From contig JASMDX010000080.1 of assembly GCA_030752605.1 (NCBI GenBank), positions 3,406 through 67,405 on the forward strand: a stretch of 64,000 nucleotides of DNA, read 5' to 3'. Shown here piece by piece: positions 42,862 through 51,513 of this stretch. A model generated the notes under the pieces. That model saw only the letters and a list, made by a program, of their open reading frames with translations. It was not told where the DNA came from and made no database searches. The translations under genes were made by a program, and so were the position numbers. This DNA is from GCA-2731375 sp002731375 (GTDB taxonomy: Bacteria; Pseudomonadota; Alphaproteobacteria; GCA-2731375). Each line of letters starts with the position of its first letter. Position 1 is the stretch's first letter.

Positions 42862-44057
42862 ATGATGAAACAGGATGTCATGCTAGCCGCTGGCCAGCGC
42901 ACTGCATTCGGCAACTTTGACCGGTCCTTGAAGGACGTTCCCTTAACGAAAATGGCTATCCATACGGCCAAGGCCAGTTTGAACAAGGTGACGTAAACCC
43001 GGACGATGTTGATCATCTGGTCTTTGGCAACACCCTGCCGGTAGGTTCCAGTGGCCTGTTTGCCTCTCGGGTCGTCGGACTGGGCGCAGGCTTGGCGGAA
43101 GACAGCAGCGCCCTATCGGTCGCGCGGACCTGCAGCACCGGTTGCCAGGCCATTGCATCCGCCGCCGAGCAGATCATGCTGGGCCGCTCGGAGCTGGCGC
43201 TGGCGGGAGGTGAGGAAAATTACAGCCGCGCACCTTATGTGGTGAACGGCGCCCGCTGGGGCCTAAAGCGTGGCGAAAAGGCCATGGAGGACAGCCTGGA
43301 TTATTGTTACTGCGACCCCTTTGATGGCGAATACATGGGCGGCACAGCGGAAAACCTCACGGAGGAGTTCCAGTACGAGCGCGAGACCATGGATGTATGG
43401 GCCCTGATGAGCCAGCAGCGCGCCGGCGCGGCGATCTCGTCCGGCTTTCTGGCCCAGCAAATCACTCCGATCGAGGTGCCCGATGATCTAGGTGGCGGAC
43501 GGGGCAGCCGGACGTTCGTTACCGATGAACTTCCCCGTCCGGATATCACGGCGAAACGACTGCAAAAACTGAAACCGCCCTTTCACGATGGCGGCAAGGT
43601 CACGCCAGGCAATTCCAGCAGCGTTACGGACCGCACCGCCTTCATGCTGGTGGCCTCGCGCCAACGGGCGGATGAGGTTGGCCTAGCGGCGGAAGCCCGT
43701 ATTGTTGACTGGGCCACCGTCGGCGTGCCGCCGCGTATCATGGGCATTGGTCCAGTGCCCGCGATCAGCAAATTACTGGCGCGCAACGATCTGGGCGTTG
43801 ACGACATCGACAATTTCGAGATCAACGAGCCATTCGCGGTCGTCAATCTGCATGCGGAGCAGCAGCTGTCAATTCCGCAGCAGCGCGCCGATCTGTATGG
43901 CGGCGGTATTTCCATCGGACATCCGCCGGGCGCCACGCGCGTACGTATGACCATGACTGCCATGCACCACTTGGCCGATAGCCAGGGCCGCTATGCCGTC
44001 ATCGCCATGTGCATGGGCGCGGGACAGGGCATGGCGACACTAATCAAGCGTGCCTAG
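42862..44057 (+). pseudogene. Thiolase (acetyl-CoA acetyltransferase family) with a one-base frameshift
   Basis: The 5' part from ATG 42862 (MMKQDVMLAAGQRTAFGNFD) runs into a stop at 42994-42996. In the next frame the thiolase continues without a break: QGDVNPDDVDHLVFGNTLPVG, then nucleophile Cys in ARTCSTGCQAI, EPFAVVNLHAEQQ, GGGISIGHPPGATRVR and CMGAGQGMA to 44057. Adding a single G in the TTTGAAC at about 42981 would restore one 398-residue thiolase. All catalytic residues (Cys, His of GHPxG, Cys of CMGxG) are kept. This is either a recent frameshift or a sequencing error. A ribosome-binding site (ACGAGG) precedes the start. Confidence 0.85.
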
Positions 44058-44059
44058 AG

Positions 44060-44602
44060 CTATTCAGGGCGGGGCACGCCATAAGCGGCCAGGGTTTCCC
44101 CATAATAGCGGTCGGTCTCGCCAAGATGGCGCAGGCCAAGTTTTTCCAAGACCCAGCGCGAGGCGGCATGTTCCCTCCGGGTAAAGGCCTGGATTTCGCG
44201 GACCGCCAAATTGGCGAAGCCCCAGTCCACGGCCGCTCCCGCCGCCTCCGTCGCCAATCCCTGGCCCCAATAAGCGGGCGCCAGGGCATAAAACAATTCC
44301 ACTGCCGTGATCCGGTCTGGCAACAGGCGCAGACCGCAATATCCAATGGCCGGCTACCGAGCGGGCTGGACGGATTGGCATGATAAACGCAAATCGCCGC
44401 GCGGCACGACGGCCAATGCGCCGCAACCTCCATCCGGCCATTCGTCCGCGCTGGCGGCGATAAAGCTGGCGGCGAAATTGACCGCGCCCTTGGCATCCAA
44501 GGGTCCCACCGCCCCATCGGCGAATAACGCGGCCATGGCCGCGCTGTCGCCGGCGACGAATCGACGCAGGCATAACCTGGGTGTGATGAGCTCGATTGTC
44601 AT
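44060..44602 (-). pseudogene. GNAT N-acetyltransferase with an in-frame stop
   Basis: One frame on the minus strand reads MTIELITPRLCLRRFVAGDS at its start, the RimJ/RimL-type opening, and after a TAG at 44354-44356 continues in the same frame with IGYCGLRLLPD, YALAPAYWGQGLATEAA (acetyl-CoA binding) and FTRREHAASRWVLEKLGLRH. Between PRGDLRL and IGYCGLR some 12 codons, including the stop, have no counterpart in the family, so an insertion is likely. Its 3' end is two bases from the thiolase stop (convergent). Confidence 0.8.
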
Positions 44603-44955
44603 TTCGTGAGCACGCTACAGCAAAACGTCAGCCTTCGCGATCAATTGAAAATTTTGTCGTCAACCGCGTCTTTTAATCTCGCACCATCGCCCCATATTTG
44701 GGCGACAGGCCGGATGATACCTATTTTTAGGCATCGGGGTTCCGCGTGTCGCAAATTGCGATGCTCCCGCATCTCCGGCAGTGACGGTGAGGCCCTTTTT
44801 TTCAATTTCGTGAAGGCGAAACTTGGTTTGCACCAAAAAGTGATTAACCCAAACATAACATTTTGACTGTAAGCTGCACCAATTATTGGTTAGTGTTACT
44901 ATTGGACGTGTATGAGGAAGCCTAACCGGCTATCAGGGGACCAAGGGGAATTGGG
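44603..44955. other. Upstream region of the FNR-type gene
   Basis: No gene seen. It carries the palindrome at 44878-44890 and a TTGACT at 44863-44868 that could serve as a -35 for the regulator gene. Confidence 0.5.
44878..44890. promoter_or_regulatory. Short palindrome upstream of the FNR-type regulator
   Basis: ACCAATTATTGGT is a 13-base palindrome about 65 bases before the start of the regulator gene and close to a -35-like TTGACT (44863-44868). It does not match the FNR consensus TTGAT-N4-ATCAA, so the binding protein is unknown. Confidence 0.35.
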
Positions 44956-45711
44956 ATGAATCTTACCCGGGCTTACGAAGAACCGGCGCGCCGCATACGC
45001 TGCCGGCGTAGGGAATCTGTATCTTCCGAGGGCTTTTGCCGAGATTGCGCCGTGCAGTCGCGGGCCTTTTGCTCGGTGCTCGACAATGACGCCCTAGCAA
45101 AGCTGGAAGGCCTGCACTCCTTTCGCGATCTGGCGCCCGAGGAAAGCCTGTTCATGGAGGGGGACAGGGCTGCGTCATTCTTCACGGTCTTGAAAGGCTG
45201 TTTACGCCTGTCGAAACTGTTACCCGATGGCCGGCGGCAAATAATCGGCTTTGTCGTGCCTGGCGAATTTATAGGACTTTCCTCCGAGGCCGGCCATGTT
45301 TACAACGCCGAAGCCCTGGTCGAGGCGAGCCTCTGCCGCTTCGCCATTGGTGACTTGGAGCGTATTGCCGAGGAAAATCCCGCCATGAAAGGGCGGCTTC
45401 TAGACATGACCAATGCCAACCTTGGCCGGGCGCACGAACATATGCTGCTGCTGGGCCGCATGAGGGCATTGGAAAAAATTGCCTCCTTCCTGTGTAATTT
45501 GATCGTACGCGCCGCGGCCGCCGACCTGCCCAGCGAGCCGCTTGCCTTGCCTATGAGCCGGGCCGATATTGCCGATTATCTGGGCCTGACCATCGAAACC
45601 GTCAGCCGCACCTTTACCAGACTAAAGACCAGTAGCATAATCGCGCTGCCTGAACATAATCGGGTTGAGGTGATAGACATGGCGGGTTTGCTCCTGTTGG
45701 CCGAGGGCTGA
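44956..45711 (+). CDS. FNR/FnrL-type Crp-family transcription regulator
   Basis: 251 residues. A probable [4Fe-4S] oxygen-sensing cluster is suggested by Cys28-x2-Cys31-x7-Cys39 and Cys127 in EASLCRF, matching the arrangement in alphaproteobacterial FnrL/FixK-like proteins. A cyclic-nucleotide-fold sensory domain (LFMEGDRAASFFTVLKGCLRL) is followed by the Crp-type helix-turn-helix MSRADIADYLGLTIETVSRTFTRL; ETVSR is the FNR-type DNA-recognition signature. It probably switches genes for low-oxygen respiration. Regulated genes in this window are not evident. Confidence 0.9.
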   Translation: MNLTRAYEEPARRIRCRRRESVSSEGFCRDCAVQSRAFCSVLDNDALAKLEGLHSFRDLAPEESLFMEGDRAASFFTVLKGCLRLSKLLPDGRRQIIGFVVPGEFIGLSSEAGHVYNAEALVEASLCRFAIGDLERIAEENPAMKGRLLDMTNANLGRAHEHMLLLGRMRALEKIASFLCNLIVRAAAADLPSEPLALPMSRADIADYLGLTIETVSRTFTRLKTSSIIALPEHNRVEVIDMAGLLLLAEG

Positions 45712-45791
45712 ATTCAGGCACTTTCCGATCATCATGAAATGCATGGTATAGTGTGACGCGCGCGGAACGGCACGCGTGAGATACCGGGTGT

Positions 45792-46520
45792 GTGGTGCGA
45801 CAGCGATTTCAGGATAAGATTTTGCCCGTCTGGGCCTGGCTGTGGCTTCCCATCGCCGCCATTGTGATTGAGCTCGGCTTCCGCATCGTCAATGAGCCCC
45901 TTTACCGCGCCTTGTGGCAAAGCGAACTGGGGCCGGTGGAAACCGGCACGGTGGTGGTTCTGCTGCCGGGGCTGGCCGCCGGCGTTCTGGCCTTGCGCCA
46001 TGGCACCAGCCTACCCAAGACCTGGCTTACCGGCTGGCTACTGCTGATCATCTTGGGCAGCATCTATTTTGGCGGCGAAGAGGCTTCTTGGGGCCAACAT
46101 TGGCTTGGCTGGGAGACGCCCGAAGCGCTGGGAAAATTGAACGACCAAAGGGAAACCAACCTGCACAACACCTCGTCGTGGCTGGATCAAAAGCCGCGCT
46201 TGCTGTTAGAACTAGGGGTGTTGGCGGGTGGACTGCTGTATCCGGCGTTCCTGTTCCTGGGGCGGCGGAGACGGCCCATGGACCCTGCTGATTTTCACCA
46301 CTGGCTGTGGCCCGGCCAACAACTGCTGCCCACGGCCCTGTTGGCCATTGCCATCGGGCTGCCGCAACGCCTGGAAAAATGGTTTGGCTGGCCCATCCCC
46401 TACCCCCTGGACATCCGCGCCAGCGAAACCCAGGAATTCTACTTCGCCCTTTTCCTGTCCCTCTACCTGGTGTCCTTTTATCTGCGGCTGGCAAGATCGC
46501 AGCATGCGGAACGAGGCTGA
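45792..46520 (+). CDS. Integral membrane protein, unknown function
   Basis: 242 residues with about six hydrophobic segments (VWAWLWLPIAAIVIELGF; GTVVVLLPGLAAGVLAL; WLTGWLLLIILGSIYFGGEEA; LLELGVLAGGLLYPAFLFL; LLPTALLAIAIGLPQ; FYFALFLSLYLVSFYL). A conserved-looking acidic/aromatic loop, GGEEASWGQHWLGWETP, follows the third helix. GTG start (45792) assumed, as no ATG is near. Its last 17 bases overlap the nucleotidyltransferase gene. Family not recognised with certainty. Confidence 0.75.
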   Translation: MVRQRFQDKILPVWAWLWLPIAAIVIELGFRIVNEPLYRALWQSELGPVETGTVVVLLPGLAAGVLALRHGTSLPKTWLTGWLLLIILGSIYFGGEEASWGQHWLGWETPEALGKLNDQRETNLHNTSSWLDQKPRLLLELGVLAGGLLYPAFLFLGRRRRPMDPADFHHWLWPGQQLLPTALLAIAIGLPQRLEKWFGWPIPYPLDIRASETQEFYFALFLSLYLVSFYLRLARSQHAERG

Positions 46521-47067
46521 TGTCCTAGCGCTGATCGCCGCCGACCCCTGGATGATGGCGGTGCTGGAAACCGCGCGGTCGGCGGGTCTGCCTGATTGCT
46601 GGCTTGGCGCGGGCTTCGTCCGCCGTAAGGTTTGGGATCATCTGCACGGCTTTAACCAGGCCACGCCCCTGGAGGATGTGGATTTGTTATACTTCCAGCC
46701 CGGCGACATTGGCCAGGACAGCGAGCGCGCGATCGAGGCGGGCCTGCGTTCCGCCATGCCGGAGGTACCCTGGTCGGTAAAGAACCAGGCCCGCATGCAT
46801 CTTCGTAACGGCGACCAACCCTATACCAACACCATCGATGCTATGCGCTATTGGCTGGAAACTCCGACCTGCGTCGCCGCCCGGCTGGCCGAAGATGGCA
46901 GGCTGGAGCTGGCCGCCCCCTATGGCATCGATGATTTATTGCATATGATCGTGCGGCCGACACCGGCGGGCCAGCGCCGCGCGGGAGCCTACCGGAAGCG
47001 CTTGGAAGGTAAGAACTGGCTGCGGCAATGGCCCTGGACACAAGCAATCTGGCCACGAAATGGTTAG
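46504..47067 (+). CDS. Nucleotidyltransferase family protein (NTP_transf_6, COG3575-like)
   Basis: 187 residues. Characteristic segments of this small family are visible: CWLGAGFVRRKVWDHLHG, PLEDVDLLYFQP, WSVKNQARMHLRNGDQPYTNT and DAMRYWLETPTCVAARL. The DVDLLYF acidic pair corresponds to the metal-binding Asp-x-Asp of nucleotidyltransferases. Target unknown. The ATG at 46504 overlaps the previous gene's end, so the two are probably co-transcribed. Confidence 0.85.
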   Translation: MRNEADVLALIAADPWMMAVLETARSAGLPDCWLGAGFVRRKVWDHLHGFNQATPLEDVDLLYFQPGDIGQDSERAIEAGLRSAMPEVPWSVKNQARMHLRNGDQPYTNTIDAMRYWLETPTCVAARLAEDGRLELAAPYGIDDLLHMIVRPTPAGQRRAGAYRKRLEGKNWLRQWPWTQAIWPRNG

Positions 47068-47078
47068 GGTTTCGCAAT

Positions 47079-47676
47079 ATGACAGAGACAATTTCCGGCT
47101 ATGATCCGGGTCACTTTCACGCCGCGCTGTTGTTGGTCCAGCGCAATCCCAGAGTGAGCCAAACCATCCATGTCTACGCGCCGGCGGGGCCGGACGTGGA
47201 GAAATTTATCACCTTGATCGAGAATTTCAACAGCCGCACCGACGACACCACCGATTGGCTGCTGGACTGTCATAACAGCCCAAATGCCACGGACGCGTTG
47301 GAAGCCATGGTGGCCGAGCGCCCGGGCCGCATTGTCATCCTGGCGGGCCGCAACGGCGACCGCCTCGCCTTGATGCTATCACCGCCCGCTTGCCCCTGGC
47401 GGTAGACCTCATGGCCGGGCGCCACAGCGCCTTTGCCAAGCTGCGCAACGCCGTGATTTTTACACCTTCGGTATTTGGCACCCTGTATACGTCGTCCAGC
47501 CGCTCAAGAATCAGGTTGGCCATGACGCGCAGTTCCCCTTGATGCTAGATTAGTTTCTCGACCCGGTTGAAGCCGGCACATGGCCCGCCGATCTGATGGC
47601 CCGGATCCGCACTCGCTATACCTTGCTGGCGCCTGCCTTGGACCACTGTGCGGGGCTTGAATCAAGCCTTAAGTAA
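47079..47676 (+). pseudogene. Gfo/Idh/MocA-type oxidoreductase remnant
   Basis: The first part reads GYDPGHFHAALLLVQRNPRVS and TIHVYAPAGPDVEKFITLIENFN, then RPGRIVILAGRNGD, typical of the putative-oxidoreductase branch (HPGHFHAALVxK..., VHVYAPxGPD...). The frame is then broken around 47360-47400, and pieces such as FLDPVEAGTWPADLMARIRT and RYTLLAPALDHC, matching the C-terminal helices of that family, appear further on after in-frame stops. Roughly half of the gene is missing. Confidence 0.7.
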
Positions 47677-48089
47677 GAATAATTCGCAATACTGCTTTTT
47701 ACCAAAATGCACGAAATCAGGTCTAAATTCGCCGTAACGAACCCTTAACTCCTACTTTCTATGGTTAACCCGCTTGACGCGCCACTTGACGTGAACCGAT
47801 ACGAAAGATAGTTTCGCTGTCCATGACGCGGATGTATCATACAGTGGGCCTTGCCCTGCGACTTAGCGACCCGGGCCCTGAGGGGCACCGGGATGCCGCA
47901 CTTTTTGCGCGCACGCTAAGGGACCACGCGTCAAATGATCTATTGCACGACTGAAATCATAGACACCAGAAATCATCATCTAGCCGCCTGCTGGCCCGTG
48001 CCGCGGCGCTGTTTCGCATATTTTCGAAACGTGCGCGCGATGGGGTCCCACGGGCTACCTGGCGGCCCATACGCTGAGGAGCGAATATC
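47677..48089. other. Upstream region of leuA
   Basis: A 413-base gap. A 43-codon frame (47823-47954, starting MTRMYHTVGLALRLSD) is present but lacks a good ribosome-binding site and the leucine-rich run of a classical leu leader peptide. A short hairpin GTTTCG/CGAAAC lies near 48014-48033. Whether leuA is controlled by attenuation cannot be settled by eye. Confidence 0.4.
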
Positions 48090-49769
48090 ATGAACACCAT
48101 GGCCATCCACAAATACCGCGCCTTCCCGCCCATTGATCTGCCGAACCGGCAATGGCCCGGCCGGGTCATCGACAAGGCGCCAATCTGGTGCTCGGTCGAT
48201 CTGCGCGACGGCAATCAGGCCTTGATCGACCCCATGGGCCGGCAGAAGAAGCTGCATTTCTTCAATCATCTGCTGAAATTGGGCTTCAAGGAGATCGAGG
48301 TTGGTTTTCCCGCCGCCTCGGACACGGATTTCGATTTCACCCGTCACATCATCGAAAACGACCTGATCCCCGATGATGTCTACATCCAGGTTTTGACCCA
48401 ATCCCGCCCGGAGCTGATTGAGCGTACCTTCGAGGCCTTGGAAGGTAGCAAGAACGCCATCATCCATCTGTACAATTCCACCTCGGAACTGCAGCGCCGG
48501 GTGGTTTTTGACCAGGACCAGGAAGGCGTAAAAAAGATCGCCACAGACGGCGCCGCCTGGATCAAGGAGAAAATTCCCGCATTGCAGGCCAACGGCACCA
48601 ATGTGCGTCTGGAATATTCACCGGAAAGCTTCACCGGCACGGAATTGGATTATGCCCTGGATGTCTGCCACTCGGTGATGGATATTTGGCAGCCGACACT
48701 CAAGAACCCCGTGATTTTCAATCTGCCGGCCACGGTGGAAATGGCCTCGCCCAACTATTGCGCCGATCAGATCGAATGGATGCACCGCAATTTCAAGGAG
48801 CGCGATAAGGTCATCCTGTCCCTGCATCCCCACAACGACCGGGGCACCGCCGTCGCGGCTACGGAACTGGGCCTGATGGCCGGCGCCGACCGCGTCGAGG
48901 GTACCTTGTTTGGTAATGGCGAGCGCACGGGCAACGTGGATGTAATCACCCTGGCCCTGAATATCTTCAGCCAGGGCGTGGATCCGGAGCTAGACTTCAC
49001 CAATATTCAGGAATCCATCGAAGTTTCGGAATATTGCACCCAGTTGGACGTGCCCGAACGCCATCCGTACGCGGGCGAACTGGTCTATACGGCTTTTTCG
49101 GGCTCCCACCAGGACGCCATTAAAAAGGGTATGACAGCCAGCAAATCATCCAACGATCCGGTTTGGGAAGTGCCATATCTGCCCATTGATCCCAAGGATG
49201 TGGGCCGCTCGTACGAGGCGATAATCCGGGTCAACAGCCAGTCCGGCAAGGGCGGCGTGGCTTATATTATGGATACGGAATACGGCATCGATATGCCGCG
49301 CGACATGCAGGTCGAGTTCTCGAAAGTGATCCAGAATATAGGCGATCAGACCGGCAAGGAGATCATGGCGTCGGAGATCTGGCAGACCTTCAAGGAAACC
49401 TATTTGGATGCCAACGAGCCATTCGAACTGATCGATTACCGGATGAATTCCACGGCCGAATCAGCCGAGGTCATCATGTGTACCGCAACGGTTCGGGCCT
49501 ATGGCGAGGTGCGGGATATTGTCGGCCGAGGTGATGGCCCCATCGACGCCTTCTTTGGTGCCCTGAAGGAGGCTTGCGGCGTGCGAGCCACATTCGAGGA
49601 CTATGTGCAAAAAGCCATGGGCGCCGGATCGGACGTGGAGGCGGTCTGCTTCATCAGGCTGCAGGGCGAGGATGGCCAGTCGGCGCACGGTGTTGGCGTG
49701 CACCCCAACACCAACAGCGCATCACTAAAGGCCATCATCTCCGCCGTGAACCGGTTGTTGACACAGTAA
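48090..49769 (+). CDS. leuA: 2-isopropylmalate synthase
   Basis: 559 residues, first committed step of leucine synthesis (acetyl-CoA + 2-oxoisovalerate). Signatures: WCSVDLRDGNQALIDPMGR (Arg-Asp of the active site), SLHPHNDRGTAVAATEL with the metal-binding HxH, and EGTLFGNGERTGNVDVITLALN. The C-terminal regulatory domain (DYRMNSTAESAEVIMCTATVRAYGE) is complete, so leucine feedback inhibition is expected. This is the longer type II form. A GAGGAG ribosome-binding site precedes the ATG. The remaining genes leuC, leuD and leuB are 12 kb away. Confidence 0.96.
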   Translation: MNTMAIHKYRAFPPIDLPNRQWPGRVIDKAPIWCSVDLRDGNQALIDPMGRQKKLHFFNHLLKLGFKEIEVGFPAASDTDFDFTRHIIENDLIPDDVYIQVLTQSRPELIERTFEALEGSKNAIIHLYNSTSELQRRVVFDQDQEGVKKIATDGAAWIKEKIPALQANGTNVRLEYSPESFTGTELDYALDVCHSVMDIWQPTLKNPVIFNLPATVEMASPNYCADQIEWMHRNFKERDKVILSLHPHNDRGTAVAATELGLMAGADRVEGTLFGNGERTGNVDVITLALNIFSQGVDPELDFTNIQESIEVSEYCTQLDVPERHPYAGELVYTAFSGSHQDAIKKGMTASKSSNDPVWEVPYLPIDPKDVGRSYEAIIRVNSQSGKGGVAYIMDTEYGIDMPRDMQVEFSKVIQNIGDQTGKEIMASEIWQTFKETYLDANEPFELIDYRMNSTAESAEVIMCTATVRAYGEVRDIVGRGDGPIDAFFGALKEACGVRATFEDYVQKAMGAGSDVEAVCFIRLQGEDGQSAHGVGVHPNTNSASLKAIISAVNRLLTQ

Positions 49770-49798
49770 GAAAATTTCGCGGGGAGGATGGTGTCAAT

Positions 49799-51508
49799 TC
49801 AGCTCCGTCGTTTGGCTGTCGCCTCCCCTTTGATCTGCCCATCTTCATCGACCACGACGCCGTAATCGCGGGCGGCGGCCTCAGCGCTGACCAGGCCAAG
49901 GCGCACGTCCGTGGCGACGGCCTCGGCATCGCGCGCTTTCGGTTCGCCATAGCCGCCGCCGCCGGGCATTTCGATGATTAGCCGCTCCCGCGCCGGGATC
50001 GTCTGAAAGCCCTTGTTGCGCAGTTCGTGGCCGGAGCCAAGGCGCAACTCGCCCGTTGCTCCCGAACCACCGCCGTCACGGCCACGGGGTGGGAACAGTA
50101 CCCGCTCGAAACTGGCGAAAATGCCGAACGGAGCGTCTTCACGGCTGGTGATTTCCATGGTCTGGCCCAAACCACCGCGCTGAGCCCCGGTGCCGCCTGA
50201 ATCTTTTCGCAATTCCTTGCGCCAGATCACGATCGGGGTGATCGCCTCGGAAATTTCCACCGGCACATTGCGCACTCCGCTGGGATAGGGTGTGGCCGAG
50301 AGGCCATCCAGCTTTGGCCGCGCACCTGCGCCACCACTATGGAACGCCATCAGCATGAAGGGTGTGGTCTCGTGCTCGGTCCGTTCGGTGATGCCGTGGC
50401 CCGCACCCAGCTTGATATTCCAAAGGTTTGAGGTGCCCTCAGCGGGAACACTGTCGGGCAAGGCCTGATGCAGGCAGCCGAAGATCACATCGGGCAGCAT
50501 ATGGCCAATTGTCGAACGGGCGACGACGGCGCAGGGATGCGGCGCATTGACGATTGTGTTGTCCGGCGCGGAAACCGTGATCGCATCCAAGGTACCCGCG
50601 TTGTTGGGAATATCGGGTGCGACGAGGCATTTTACACCAAAAGCGGTATAGGCCTCGGTGTAACACATGGGGCAATTGATGCCGAAGTCCGAGGTCCCGG
50701 ACGAACCCGTATAATCCACATGAATGATTCCATTCGAGATCGTCAGCCTGGCGACCAGGTCGATTGGCTCCTCGAAGCCATCGATGCGCATGGCATGGTC
50801 CCAGCTGCCCTGGGGCAGTTCGTTGATGGCGGCGGTGATCGCCGTCTGGCTCTGCTCTATAATATGATCGCCCAGGGCGTCGAGATTATCGAGATCATAT
50901 TCCTCCATCATCGCGAAGAGCCGCCGCGCGCCAGTCTCGTTACAGGCGGCTAGGGCGTAGATATCGCCCTCCACCTGGACCGGCTCGCGCACATTGGCGC
51001 GAACCAGATTCAACAGCCACTGGTTCATCTCGCCGGCGGTGGCCAGCGGCATGATCGGCACGAACAGGCCTTCATGATAAACCTGCCGCCCGTCAGGCGA
51101 CATGCCGACACCGCCAATATCGACCACATGAGAGGTGCAGGCGAACAAGGCGACCATTCTGCCTTTGTGAAAGGTCGGCGTGACAACCGTGAAATCGTGC
51201 AGATGGCCGGTGCCCTTCCAGGGGTCGTTAGTGATATAGACATCACCATCCCGCATGCCTTCGGTTGGGAAAGCGTTGAGGAAATGCACCACCGCCCGGG
51301 CCATGGAATTGATGTGCCCCGGCGTGCCCGTGACGGCCTGGGCTAGCATCTTGCCTTTCAGATCGAAGACACCGGCGGAGATATCGCCGGCCTCACGGCT
51401 GGAGGTACTAAAGGCCGTGCGCACCAGGGTTTGGGCCTGTTCCTCGACCACGGCGAGCAATCTTTCCCACATCACCTGATAGCGGATTTGATCCATGTTC
51501 GTGCCCAT
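49799..51508 (-). CDS. Hydantoinase B/oxoprolinase family subunit (HyuB-like), copy 2
   Basis: 569 residues. VMWERLLAVVEEQAQTLVRTAFSTSSREAGD is the typical opening (quoted in part), followed by DLKGKMLAQAVTGTPGHINSM, VYITNDPWKGTGHLHDF, TGSSGTSDFGINCP and the C-terminal MPGGGGYGEPKARD. The start codon lies five bases after the hyuA stop with a GGGGAG site. G/C-rich codon use matches the surrounding genome. Convergent with leuA. Confidence 0.92.
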   Translation of the reverse strand: MGTNMDQIRYQVMWERLLAVVEEQAQTLVRTAFSTSSREAGDISAGVFDLKGKMLAQAVTGTPGHINSMARAVVHFLNAFPTEGMRDGDVYITNDPWKGTGHLHDFTVVTPTFHKGRMVALFACTSHVVDIGGVGMSPDGRQVYHEGLFVPIMPLATAGEMNQWLLNLVRANVREPVQVEGDIYALAACNETGARRLFAMMEEYDLDNLDALGDHIIEQSQTAITAAINELPQGSWDHAMRIDGFEEPIDLVARLTISNGIIHVDYTGSSGTSDFGINCPMCYTEAYTAFGVKCLVAPDIPNNAGTLDAITVSAPDNTIVNAPHPCAVVARSTIGHMLPDVIFGCLHQALPDSVPAEGTSNLWNIKLGAGHGITERTEHETTPFMLMAFHSGGAGARPKLDGLSATPYPSGVRNVPVEISEAITPIVIWRKELRKDSGGTGAQRGGLGQTMEITSREDAPFGIFASFERVLFPPRGRDGGGSGATGELRLGSGHELRNKGFQTIPARERLIIEMPGGGGYGEPKARDAEAVATDVRLGLVSAEAAARDYGVVVDEDGQIKGEATAKRRS

Positions 51509-51513
51509 GTCGC

